Shown piece after piece: positions 1-13,400 of a stretch of 64,000 nt of DNA. The DNA is taken from contig NW_002060944.1 in assembly GCF_000150275.1 (NCBI RefSeq), positions 2,518,152 to 2,582,151 on the forward strand. Reading direction: 5' to 3'. The notes beneath the pieces were generated by a model, which had not been told where the DNA came from, searched no databases, and saw only the letters and a list, made by a program, of their open reading frames with translations. The number at the start of each line of letters is the position of its first letter. Position 1 is the stretch's first letter. The stretch comes from Trichoplax adhaerens (taxonomy: Eukaryota; Placozoa; Uniplacotomia; Trichoplacea; Trichoplacidae). Both the position numbers and the translations under genes were made by a program.

Positions 1-1818
<1,818 letters not shown>

Positions 1819-1897
1819 AATATGCACTTTATTAACAATATTTAGTTTCGTGCCATAATTTCTTGGCTCTGCAATATTATCTTATCAGCTAGCGACT

Positions 1898-1921
1898 TTC
1901 GGAGTCAACATTGACTCCGAA
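1898..1921. repeat. Perfect 11-bp inverted repeat downstream of UCK
   Basis: Two 11-base arms, TTCGGAGTCAA and its exact reverse complement, are separated by only two bases, 80 nt after the UCK stop codon. It would form a tight hairpin in the UCK 3' UTR. Its role is unknown. Confidence 0.75.
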
Positions 1922-2715
1922 TGCTATGAAAACCTGTAGTAGAAAGAGATGCAGTACGTGTCATTCTGCATTATATTAAGCTACTATGAAAGTGTCATGC
2001 TTTTATTATCGAATTAGTTGTCGTGTAATCATCAACCACTTGTTTTCTGTCACATTTTCCAGGTATATTTAATAATTGTATGAAGTATTCGACCAAAAAG
2101 TATATTTTAAGATAATCTTTTCTAATGATTATCTTAGTCCTTATTTTACAAGTTCCAATAAGATGCTAGATCTGGTAGATCTCTTGTTAAGGTATTGCTT
2201 ATAGGCAGTAATTTGACCGGAGATGCTTTGAATTATTGTGACCTTTTATACCTGGGCACAATAAATTGACAGCGCTATTATGTAATAGTAGTATTGCTAG
2301 GATCTTTCAGTTGACGACGGAAAGTAACTTAAAAACGAGATTTGGCAATGGTGGCTAAAATCAAATGAATCAACATTACATATTAATTTGATTCAAATCC
2401 ATGAAGCTATAATTTTCAATGTATAACTTTATTCTCAAATTACCAGAATTTTAATATAGCTACGACAATGCATTATTATTTAATGGTTACATATAGTCAG
2501 TGTTTTAAGCGGTAACCGCTGATACCCAAATTATTCGTCATTTGCTGATTTATTATTGGGCACGATATAAGAGCAATAAAGAGATCGTATGCGTGTTAAG
2601 ATACACGCAAGTCAAATTGAAATGTACATTCTTAGAAGGTTGTTGATATAAAAGGTCACGTTACAATCGTCGAGGATGACATAAGTACGTATTATACAGT
2701 ATAGGGAGTGCTATG

Positions 2716-2740
2716 GACTACTAAATTAGATTTAGTAGTC
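2716..2740. repeat. Perfect 11-bp inverted repeat with 3-base loop
   Basis: GACTACTAAAT, loop TAG, then its exact reverse complement. It lies in the convergent gap, 145 nt beyond the TTF1 stop on the TTF1 strand. It may be a 3'-end structure, but that is inference. Confidence 0.7.
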
Positions 2741-2806
2741 GATGGGCTACTTTAATACTAAATCATTAAATATACATGACATAAGAATAGCAACTTTCCA
2801 GAGTTG

Positions 2807-2812
2807 TTTATT
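2807..2812 (-). terminator. Candidate TTF1 polyadenylation signal
   Basis: AATAAA on the minus strand, about 75 nt beyond the TTF1 stop codon. The position is typical for a 3' UTR signal. No transcript evidence is available. Confidence 0.4.
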
Positions 2813-2884
2813 CAAAAACGTTGATGCCGCCCAGCCGTGGTAATACATCAAAATTGTCATTTTAGAGATATTTTAACTAATATT

Positions 2885-5800
2885 TCATAGTTTTTGCATA
2901 TTTGATCCAACTTTGCTATGGATTGACTTCAAATAGTCACTTTCACGCAACCAATTCAGTATTTCTACAATATAAAATAAAAGTATGTAACAGTCTAACA
3001 AGGTGACTTCCCTTCAAAACCAAGTGTTAATAACTGCGAATCACCTGTTAGGTTGCGCTGATTATCTTTAGGGACTTTAGCTCTAATTCTGGTCCATTTA
3101 AAAGCCAAAGCCTCTGAAGTGCAAGACCTACATATGAATAACATAAAAGATTGAATTTAGTACTGCGTCGAATATGATAGAAAATACTCTATCATATACC
3201 AGGGCCAATTCTTCGCTATGGTAGCCCAGTCGATGTCATTCTCAGATGTACGGTTCAATTCCGAAATTCTAGAAGATATATTCAAGTACTGCAATCACAT
3301 TCCAACAATTTTTGACTACACAATCTTTCCATAAGGGTTACATGTAAGAGCATAAAATGTTTATTGCTTGGAATTCAATCTATCTACGCTCATATACCTA
3401 AATATTAGCTTAGCGGTATCGAAGTATCCCCATTTTCTTACTTTCCCATTATTATCGCAATTAGTTGCATTTTGGTTGCTGAACAGCCTTGATATCAATA
3501 AATGACAGGTTAATTTTTAAATCTCTAGTGACTTTCGTGGTAGTTTTAAACATACAAAAGTATTTATTGACGTTTAACAACATACCATCTAGATCTACAC
3601 TGATTTGCATTACGTGTTCCCAAATCTTTCGCGACTTGAGACCAGGGGATGCGGCATGGTCCGGAATTATTTTCGGTATGTTTCAAGACGATAGATCGTA
3701 GCTTATTGTCTTCATCTTTACTCCATTTACCTAATCGTTTTCATATCCATTATAAGATGGTTATTAGTTAGTTCATTTATTTTAATGAATTTTATGTTGA
3801 AATAATAAGCAATTGCTGATGAATTCCACAGAACCTGTATTGCATGCCATACTTTTCTGTTCCAAATATCTGATTTTGTGTTCTACCCAAATATTCGATT
3901 GGCCGATAGCCTTAGCAATAGTTTTCCAGTCGTTACCATGAATGGCATATAAACTTGATTATAAAATTTAAAAACTAAGAGATCGCTACATGTGCAATTT
4001 ATAATTCAGCTAGATACCTATGGCTTACCTATGTAATTGCACCATTTCTTCCGACGAAATCCTGTAATGCAAACATGAAACACTTGAAATAAGATCACTA
4101 AACTTTGTCGAACTTTAACCATGCTATACTGCGTACATAAATGTAGAAATGTATGTTATATAAAATTAGTCAGATTAACGTACGGTTTTCCATAAGATGG
4201 GTGATAAATTCTTAAAATGTGTCTGTATGCGGCATGCAATTCACGACAAATTCCCTGAGCTGTATAGAAATAAAAACAACTGGATGAGGATCAGTATATT
4301 TTAACGAGTGAAATTTAACAGCAATATTGGATAGGCAATAGAAGCTATTGTAAGACATGAAAGATGGCAAGGTAATCTTGGTTAAGAATTTTCTAACAGA
4401 ATTACCAAAATAGCGATACATTTCTGCTTTCGATGTCGGGGCGTCTTTCCTGTTACAAAATAGTAATTTCTCGCGATCTTGAATCCCATACTCCTGTAGT
4501 ATACGTGTTATCGTATTTCAGTTCAGCAAGACGTAAAATAAGATTGTTCGTAATCCTTAGCAAATATGACCTTTCTAGCTGTGTTGATTACATAACTGTT
4601 TACTAAAATGAGCAGCCATTATGGTTTGGCTATATTTTAGGCATGGAAAAGGCTGAACATGTGCACGGATACAGACTTGAAGATTACACTATTTTTTCTT
4701 TTATTATTTTATCTATCATTAAGTATAGCATGAATTATAGAAACATAAGACCGGTTGCTTAGCTACCTTCATATAACGGTTAATATTTGCTTCGATTAAT
4801 TCGTTTTCCTCTCTAGTCCATTTGCCATTCATTACAGATATACCTGCAATAGACAATAACAACAATCAATCAGGCTGCTGTTGACCAAGAAAGTTGCGCT
4901 GTACTGTATAGAATAAACTCGAAGAATTCTTTTAAAGGCGAATGAATTATACCATATGCACCTATGTATATTAGAATATGAAATTGATACATAGCTACAA
5001 ATTTGGATTAGTGGTGACGCTACTTTACCTTTCTCTTCTAAATCTTTCATTTTTTCCTTAGATATCCTCCACTCAGCATGTATAACATCGCTTGCGTCTA
5101 TATCAGATGGCGCATTGCTAGTCGTAGAACAGGACTTACTGAAATGATTGGAAGTCTTTAATCTTTTGCTACTGGGACTTTTAACACTATCTGATTGTCT
5201 ATCGTTACTTTTTTCTGGATCAGTATTTGAGGTGTTGATTATCACCGACATATCAGTGGGTGCGTTGGTTTTATGATCTTTGTGTTTACGCTTCTTCTTT
5301 CGCTTCGCTCCGACTTCTACCTGAGGGAATTGAGATTTCTTGTGTTTGTTCTTCAATACATTTTGGATGAGGACCTGCTTTTCTTTAGGTATTGGATTTG
5401 CTGCATCATCATTGCTTTCTTTGCTATAGCCTTCTTCAACAATTTCTGTTTTGGAATATTTTTTACTGTGTTTCCTAATGTGCCGCCTTTCTTTATGTCC
5501 TTAAAATCATCAAATAGCATAGATAATTGTCATTCTTCAGCACTTGCTAGCACTAAAACTTATTAACTAAATGATATAAAAGTTGTTAATCAACTATCTA
5601 AGATGGTAGGGTCTACCGAGTTTGTAAGTGCTATTATTGCTGTCCAAATTTATCTTTACACACTGCGATAACATACTGTACAGTATGACTGGAGGACAGC
5701 CATTTTTAATGAAGCTTTGCTGATATTGTATGTTGGATCATTTTAACTAAGATGCCGATGCAGATTAGCTCGAACGCTTGACATACGCGTGCATGCAGTA

Positions 5801-6369
5801 TTCGAGGGTACAATGAGGGTACTGTGCCATAAATGCACGTGCACCATAAAATTACTATTAATAAACTGTAAAATGTAATTACGCATTGGAAACCCAATAG
5901 CACGATAAACTGCAATATTGATCTGCGTAGGGAAATTACTGATATTGTTGCAAAGCGTCAATATCGAATTTAATTTGGACTTTTGTACACAGTAGCAAAA
6001 TTGCTAACAATGAATGAATTCATATTAATAATATATAATATAATATAATCAGTAATATAGGCAGATATGAGGTTACCATAAGCTTAGCTATCCAATTGTA
6101 GTGAAATAATTAAGGAGTTGTCATAAAAGGAGTCAACGATGAAATTGATTTGACCAAGTATGTATTACATTGCAACCAACGACAGACAGCCTTGTAAAAG
6201 GCCAGGCAGGGTAATGGAGCATATAATATGAAATTTTCTTACCGCTTCTCTTGTGCCTTTTCCTTTTCCTATCGACTACTTCATTTTGATTGCGTTTCCT
6301 ATCATCACCGTTATTAGTGCTTTCATTCAATTTTGCAATGTCGCTATTTTTCGTACTAACATTATCCAT
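2885..6369 (-). CDS. TTF1: Transcription termination factor 1 (RNA polymerase I), Myb-domain protein
   Basis: Twelve exons on the minus strand: 6369-6243, 5499-5029, 4843-4767, 4493-4406, 4259-4184, 4061-4029, 3953-3835, 3730-3586, 3487-3398, 3268-3200, 3127-3045 and 2964-2885. Together they encode 485 residues. The N-terminal 200 residues are lysine- and arginine-rich and of low complexity (KRKRHKR, KRKKKRKHK), as expected for a nucleolar protein. The rest aligns with the DNA-binding half of TTF1: GKWTREENEL (about 205), GNDWKTIAKAIGQSN (about 298), the Myb repeat GKWSKDEDNKL (about 331) ending TRNANQCRSRW, then NDIDWATIAKNWPW and a C-terminal EILNWL block. In mammals TTF1 binds rDNA terminator boxes and stops Pol I. 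This protein is about half the mammalian length because the N-terminal region is short. The start is the ATG at 6369. TPC begins divergently 1.1 kb away. Confidence 0.88.
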
Positions 6370-6599
6370 GACGCCACCAAAACTTGACCGGAGAATGCTA
6401 CGACCTGAGCTGGATCGGTCATAGAACGTAAAATGAGCAGGTGTGACTGCAAGTAAACTAACGCAGACGTTTTAACGTTACGGTATGAATTCCGGTACGT
6501 TATGAACTTATGATTGTAAATTAATTAATTAATAATTATTATTATTATTACTACTGTAGAAAAATGCAGTAACACAACCTTCCACGATGGAGCTTAGGA

Positions 6600-7340
6600 T
6601 ATTGTACAGTAGTATATACTGTACAGTACAGTGTACACTTCGACGGTTTAGTACTGTACACTGTACACTATGTGCTTCTGGTCAAAATGACCAATTTTCT
6701 GCTACTCTTAACAGTACGGTATAGTCCAGTACCAGATTGTTTTTATATTTCAACTGATACTGTTCACCCGTACCACTAAAGTATGACCTTAGTAGTACAG
6801 TACATTATTGTACGGTATTACAGTATGATTCAAGTGAACCATTGAAGGTCACATTTCCAGTTACTGTACAGTACTGTAGTCCAGTCATGGTCGCGGTCTT
6901 GTGATATTTCAACTGATGCCTTCACCCGTACCACTAAAGTATGACCTTCGCAATACAGTACACAGTACTGTGCACTGTACTGTACTGCACGGTAAGATGA
7001 TTCGAGTGAACCATTGAAGGTCACATTTCCACTTACAGTACAGTACAGTACAGTACTGTACTGTAGTCCTCTGTGCAGTACTGTACTGTACTGTACTGTA
7101 CAGTACTGTACAGTAGTCCTCTGTACTGTACTGTACAAGATGGATGTCTGTACTGTACAGTACAGTACAGTATTGTAATTTCGTAACCACTGTCCTGCCC
7201 GGCGTCGCATTTCACTACAGGCTACTTGCATTCGAAATTCGCTACAGGACCTGCCGACTTACAAAACGGTCTTTTATACTGTACAGTACAGTATAACGTA
7301 CCCTGCACGATACTTTACTGTACAGTGGACGCCAAACACG
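6600..7340. repeat. GTAC-palindrome repeat cluster A (divergent TTF1/TPC promoter region)
   Basis: Dense runs of TACTGTACAGTA-type units, many arranged as alternating CTGTAC and AGTAC so that each GTAC core is palindromic. The cluster fills most of the 1.1 kb between the TTF1 ATG (6369) and the presumed TPC ATG (7458). It contains a diverged tandem duplication: 6745-6865 and 6904-7036 share the flanks around ATATTTCAACTGAT and GGTCACATTTCC, while the GTAC part between them varies in length. Open frames here encode only repeats of Tyr-Cys-Thr-Val type and are not genes. Confidence 0.85.
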
Positions 7341-7457
7341 TACGGTATTTTGATGAGTTATTCGATGAGTCCAATAGCAACCTTGTACACTCCGTTGAAA
7401 ACCTTTTCTTTTTAGTTTCCAAGTTTTGACCAACGATAGTAGCGTTCGGCTTTAGCG

Positions 7458-10400
7458 ATGGATAAAGTAAGCAAATCGTTAAGTCGTGCACTTGGCGGAG
7501 AATCTGCTTTTAAACGAGAGGGAAAAGCTGCTGCTAAGGAAGGTGCTGTCATGATAATGATACGATCGTACAGTATAGACACTTTATATTAATCAGCTTC
7601 AGTGATGAGGTTATAACTATTTTTTCCACCCGACTTACATACTGTACGTACTGTACGGTAGTACACGCCACAAGAGGATACTGATTTTGGATTTTAAAAC
7701 GCCAACTCTTGTAAAAATTTTCAGTGCTGTACATTACTTAAGTATGATAGCGTAATATCATTTTTTCTAATTTCTATAATTACTTTATGAGTATACGTTA
7801 GGTCATTCCATTAATTAGGTTAACTATTCGTATTTTATCGCCAGTAATTATTGTGGCTATCAATGTCTACTAGCAGTTTAGCTTGCCTTCACAAATGATA
7901 TTGGTATCTGCTAATGACACACTAAATAACTTCACAAACAATTAGTAATCATTCTTAACTGTAAAAGTTTATAGCTTCTGGCCAGTCTTAATGTAACACC
8001 ATCACTATACAATGGTATATCATAATTATTAATATATCTTATCGTATTTTCTAGGATTTTAATTTTTTTTAACGAGGTTTTTGAAATCAATCAAAGACCA
8101 AATGTATGTTGTATTCGACAATGTAATACTTTTTTAAATTACTTTTACGCATCTATTTTCAAAGCTCTACGCATGCATTTAATGCATTTTAACATAGATA
8201 ATTTCTTTAGTGCCTTTTTTCGTTTTAAATTTTCGAGTGGTCTAAGCGAATCTTTAAAGTTACGAAATAATTTTCACTCGATTCGCTGCTTTTGTACGAT
8301 ATGTTATCATCTGATGGTACTTGCCGTACATGCTTGGTATTAAATTCGATTCGTGAATCGTCATTATATTCGCTTTGAAATCATTACATATCTGTAAAAG
8401 TAAAATTTAAATCTTATGACACATGGTAGACAGTGCAGCACAACTTTATATCCAGTACTTTGTACTCGTATAGATCTCAATGAAATAGCTCACACGACTG
8501 CACTACCTTATAGCGCTCAACTATCGCTGGAAACGCTAGTCAGCTTATCCAGCACCACAGGTGTGGTGATGAGGAGTGCCCTCGTAAATACATCTCGTAC
8601 TTTGCGTTTCTATCTAAGTGCGATGCTTTCGTTTGCCGATAGTATACGTATTTTGGAAGTTGATTAATGCAAAAGAATCATACTGTACAATTATAAGGCT
8701 GATGAGATTAGCGGATGCATTCTGAATTAGTCAATGAACTGTGCTACGCATACTGTAATTATAATTCTAGAATAGCTTGAACTTACAAAATTGTACAATT
8801 TTAATACTCTATTTACCTTGTTGACTAGCTAAAATGATGATATATCACTTACATAAAAATAGAGCAAGTTTCAGCAAATTATTGTCATGTTTATATATGA
8901 TTCTGCCACGGATCGAAATTTACTTTGTCTTCTAGTAGTCAACGGTAATTTTACAAAGCGCCACAGTCCGTTCAAGCCACAGAGTTGAAAATCGATGCGT
9001 ACCGTGTACTGTTTAACCGTGGACATGATTCAATTGGACGTTTAATGTGTAGTAATTATGCACGTTAGTAACGGATCAATTCGATTAGACTATGTTACAC
9101 ATTGATATGAAAAAAATTACCTTAATTAGTAGTAGCAATGAGCAGCTATTGATTGCCCTTAATCGTGACGGTAATATTGTAAATTTTGTAACCAGGGAGG
9201 GATAACCAACGATGTTTAGCGACACGATAAACGTTACACGTATCCTAATAATAGGATTCCATGTTTATGGTATACCTACAATTTTACGAAGTCGTTGTCT
9301 ATTTTGTCTACCGCCTCAGTTGAGGGCATTTACGTATTCTTTTTATCACCACTCTCAATTAAACTGGTTATGGCTCTACAGTACATGTGATAGAAATAAA
9401 TATCAAAGCTTCTCTAGCGATAAAGTGCTTATCGTGCATATAACTACAAAGCTGATATCTTGATCATAACATTTTAATTTACTGGTTATAGTAAATTTTT
9501 CAGATTTAAACTATTGCTACAAAAATTACTAGTCTGGTTAGTATCATTCGCGAAGCATTTATGAGAGAGATTATCTCAGACAGTCGAAATTTTAAGCTAT
9601 CGGGCTAGGATTGGCTAAGTTTTGAATAGAATACTCGTAAGCTTAGTTGTATCGTATTAAGGTTGTTCACAATTACCAACGAGTATGTTACCAGGATCAT
9701 TACAGCTGTTCTATTACGATTAGGAGATAGCTGCCGTTATATGATACAGTATATCAACTATTTCTAATTTTATATTTCCGTAAAGATTTATATTATACTC
9801 TAGTAGTGTGTGTGTAGGATTAAACTTGAAGGTAGTTTGAAGTAATCAATGAAAACGCAATTTTTCTATCAGCATTGTTTATTCTGTTTAGTCGCTTAAT
9901 CAGCTTTGCTATAAATCAGTTATTTTTTCATAAGTGACGCACTTGAACCAGTATTCAAAACTCGATTACGAGTATGTTATTTATTTATTGTATCGTACCG
10001 ATTTCTATGAATGGGTTGCATGATCTATAGTAATGTTTCTATAACTAACTCTTCTTTATGATAATAAATTAATAAGAGCCTATTGTTGTTACTGAAAAGA
10101 AATAAGTAAATTCGTTTGTACGCCGTACAATTGCATTGCATCGTTACACTATACTATACAATATACTATCCAAATGAATGTATGTCAACGTTCTTATCTT
10201 GATAAATAAGCTGAACTCATTAAATTACATGTACAGTACAGTTGTTTGCGTTCATTTTTGTTTGGACGTCCCTTTATTATGATTTAAATTTATGATCTGA
10301 ACGTGGTGCTACATCCTGTAATCATACTGTAACCAACCTGAACAATGTGATCATTAATCTTATTTCCAAGTAACGCAATTCTAGTAATCGTTTATACTCT

Positions 10401-13400
10401 ATTTCATTACTATGTTATTCATTTAATCGTTACAGTTTTACACTATCATATCTACAGCTGTACACTGTGACTGTGGTGTATTCTTCATGTCCAATATTCA
10501 GCTGTATCGTTTACATAACGACCTTTTATTTATTAATTAATTATTGTACGGTACATTGCTGTCGTTTCAAATAATTGACAGTGATACGGTATTGATCACA
10601 AGTAATACTTGATTATGTAGATGTTGCTTATTTCTGTAATCACTTATGTGACGAGACGATGTTCTGTAAACTAAAATATGACCGGATTTGATCTCAATTT
10701 AATGATTACTTTTTAATGTTTATGATTACTTCGTAACATAATTAATAGATACAATTAACGAGGTAGTTTCTGTTATTTGAATTGTCGTTTCGATTATACA
10801 GCTACTATACCTTTTGGAGCTCTTGAGAACTTGATCTTGAGTACAAGCTGTTATTGATCTTATTTTTGATGTTATTTTAATGTGCTGCAAAATAGTTTAT
10901 CTTGAGTGATACAGTACAAGTAAACTTCTAATTTTAATATCTAGAATAACACTTACATGATTGTTACAGATAATAATATATCGTGTTAACTTGCCATTGC
11001 ATTGTTATATAAAATCTTTCTCTCAATACGTAGTCATGTAAAATACTCACGTTATAATATTCCATACGTTCATATTACTATCTAAACGATGATTATCTAT
11101 TAAGAGTATTTATTTCATTTTCTCCAGAACGTGATCTTTTCTATACTCTTACGGATGAAGACTTTGAGGAGACCAACGATGATAACCTTAAGTGGCGTTA
11201 CAAAGAAGCTGCAATCTACATTAACGAGGGGGCTTCCGGTGCAAATTTCGATCGTCATCCAGCTACTCCTAAAGCTATAAACGCTTACATGTAATTATTA
11301 CGTATTCTATTTATACATTTATGATATGAGTACTGAATCCAAGAAACTATTAATGAGTTAAATATCGTTCTTTCATAGTCTATGCAAATTATTACATTGA
11401 TACGATGCGCATATTTACTGATGGATTTGAATTTAAAATACCTTTCTTTACACACTTTTTAAAATTTTAAACATTTAGAAAGCTTTAAATAGTTGTAGTA
11501 AATACTTTAAAAGAGACCTGTAATATTTGTATGCATATATTCTAATATTGCATGGACAATTACTAATTATAATATAATTTAATAGGCTTGTCCATAATAC
11601 ATGGCTGCGACTGGCTGATTTACTTGTTTGCATAATCATACTAGTAATGGCATTCTTTGAAAGACCTTCTGGTAAATTGAAATTATTACATCTAGATTGT
11701 CAATTTTAACAATTTTAAAACAATAAAAAGTTAAAATCTAGTAACACAATCGCATTAAAACACCAAAGTATTATTATAACTGCTCGTTATCATTTTGTAT
11801 ATTTATTTGATTATGATACTTAAATTAGCTTAAATTATTAATTTTCTCTTTCAATATTCGTAGTAAATCCAGACTATAATAATAACAGAACGAGAATTAT
11901 TATAACAGCGAGTATTGAATTGGTCTGCTATATCTTTTTACTGATTGGGGGATGGATCAGATATCGATTGATAGGCTGGAAAGGAATTTTCAAAGAAAAG
12001 AGGAGCATGATGGTTATAAATTGAAATTTTCTTAACTACATTTATAATCTCGAATATTGGTAAAGACTGCTTTCATTAAAAGTGCCTAATATGTTGTTGT
12101 TTATTTGTCTTTCTATTCTCCTATAGTACGTATTCATATTTTTATCACTGATTGATGCCATGCTCGTGCTTGTTCTGCCGTATCAGTTTTACCGATTCTC
12201 AAGACCATTTCGGCCAATCTATATTATTAATAATCATTACAGTTCTGGTACAAGAAGGTGCATATATCGCCATTTGTAATTTTTATTTCTAAGTATTAAA
12301 TATTAGTTAAATATATGGTAAATAAAAGTGCGTATCATATTCTTACTCTAATTTTCTTTTACTCGTAAATGAATAGGGTTATATTAGATATTTTAAGATC
12401 AGCTTCGGAAATTATTGATGTTTTCATGATGACCATTACTTTCATCTTTGTCTTTTCCTTGCTTGGTGAGAGAATTTTTATCATCCTTTATATTGTTAAT
12501 AGTTATAGTTATAATTATATATTCTTGACAGCAGTGATAATACCAGTTACAGTATTTAGTTTTAAAAATTATGTGTATTACTTAAATATAATTCACTGAA
12601 TTGTTTTTGTGATGTAGGATTTTACTTATTTTTTAATCCTCAACCGGGACAGTACGTTCAACTCGATCAAGACTGGTATTTTAGAGAGTTGGGCATAAGC
12701 TTTGTCAGTTTCTTCATCTGCTTGACTACAGCTAAGTATGACGAAATTAATGCGGTAAACTTTGATTATACTTCCGGTAGCTGAAAATTTGGTTAAAAAA
12801 TTTTCGTATTCATTTTTCTACTTACCAGTTTTCCAGATGCTATGCTTCCGGCTTACAAAACAATAGGTCATTCAGCGACGATCTACTTCATAATTTTCTG
12901 TCTTATTGGAATATACTTCTTGCAAAATTTGGTATGTATCGATGACTAATTTAAAATCAGCCATTAAGACCTAGTAAACCCAGTTGAAACTACAGTATAT
13001 AGAGCATTCTTACCGAATAGTAAAATGAACTTGTCTGCCGCGGAATTGATTATTTCGATTTTATCATTGCTATCATACAGTTTCTGGCTGCAATCTATTC
13101 GTCATTCAATGAGAATTCTAAGTATCAGTTCAAGAAAATTCTTTTAGGTACAAGAAAAGGGTTACGCTTGGCATTTAATCTAATTGATTCCGATCAAATT
13201 GGACGCATAAGTTTTAGAGACTTTAGAGGTTATTTCGCTTAAATTGGGATTATCGAGTTAATTACCCGATGCATTTTAACTAATTTTTATTATAGTTAAA
13301 CTTTTTTAAAAGTCCCATGTCCTTACAAACCTAGGTATTATGAAATACTATTCAAGCAGTACTCCCTTGCGAGATCTGGTCTTAATGTTTAAGATTATGG

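Larger units (their letters stand above)
1819..2884. other. Convergent intergenic region between UCK and TTF1 3' ends
   Basis: This gap lies between two stop codons, so it should hold both 3' UTRs. It contains two short perfect hairpins (listed separately), an AATAAA at about 2260 and a reverse-strand AATAAA at 2807-2812. No further exon is seen. The GTAC palindrome clusters found elsewhere are absent. Confidence 0.6.

Noticed and set aside
3250-3265. GGTTCAATTCC, resembling a tRNA T-loop
   Set aside because: It lies inside a well-supported TTF1 exon on the other strand, and no acceptor or anticodon arms are present.
3489-3701. Plus-strand open frame of 70 codons
   Set aside because: Antisense to the TTF1 Myb-repeat exon.
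6830-7231. Overlapping open frames on the minus strand rich in Tyr, Cys, Thr, Val and Gln
   Set aside because: They are translations of the GTAC palindrome repeat in several frames at once, with no unique sequence or domain.
6600-7340. CRISPR-like array
   Set aside because: The repeats are short, palindromic, irregularly spaced and lie between animal genes with introns; there are no spacers of constant length.
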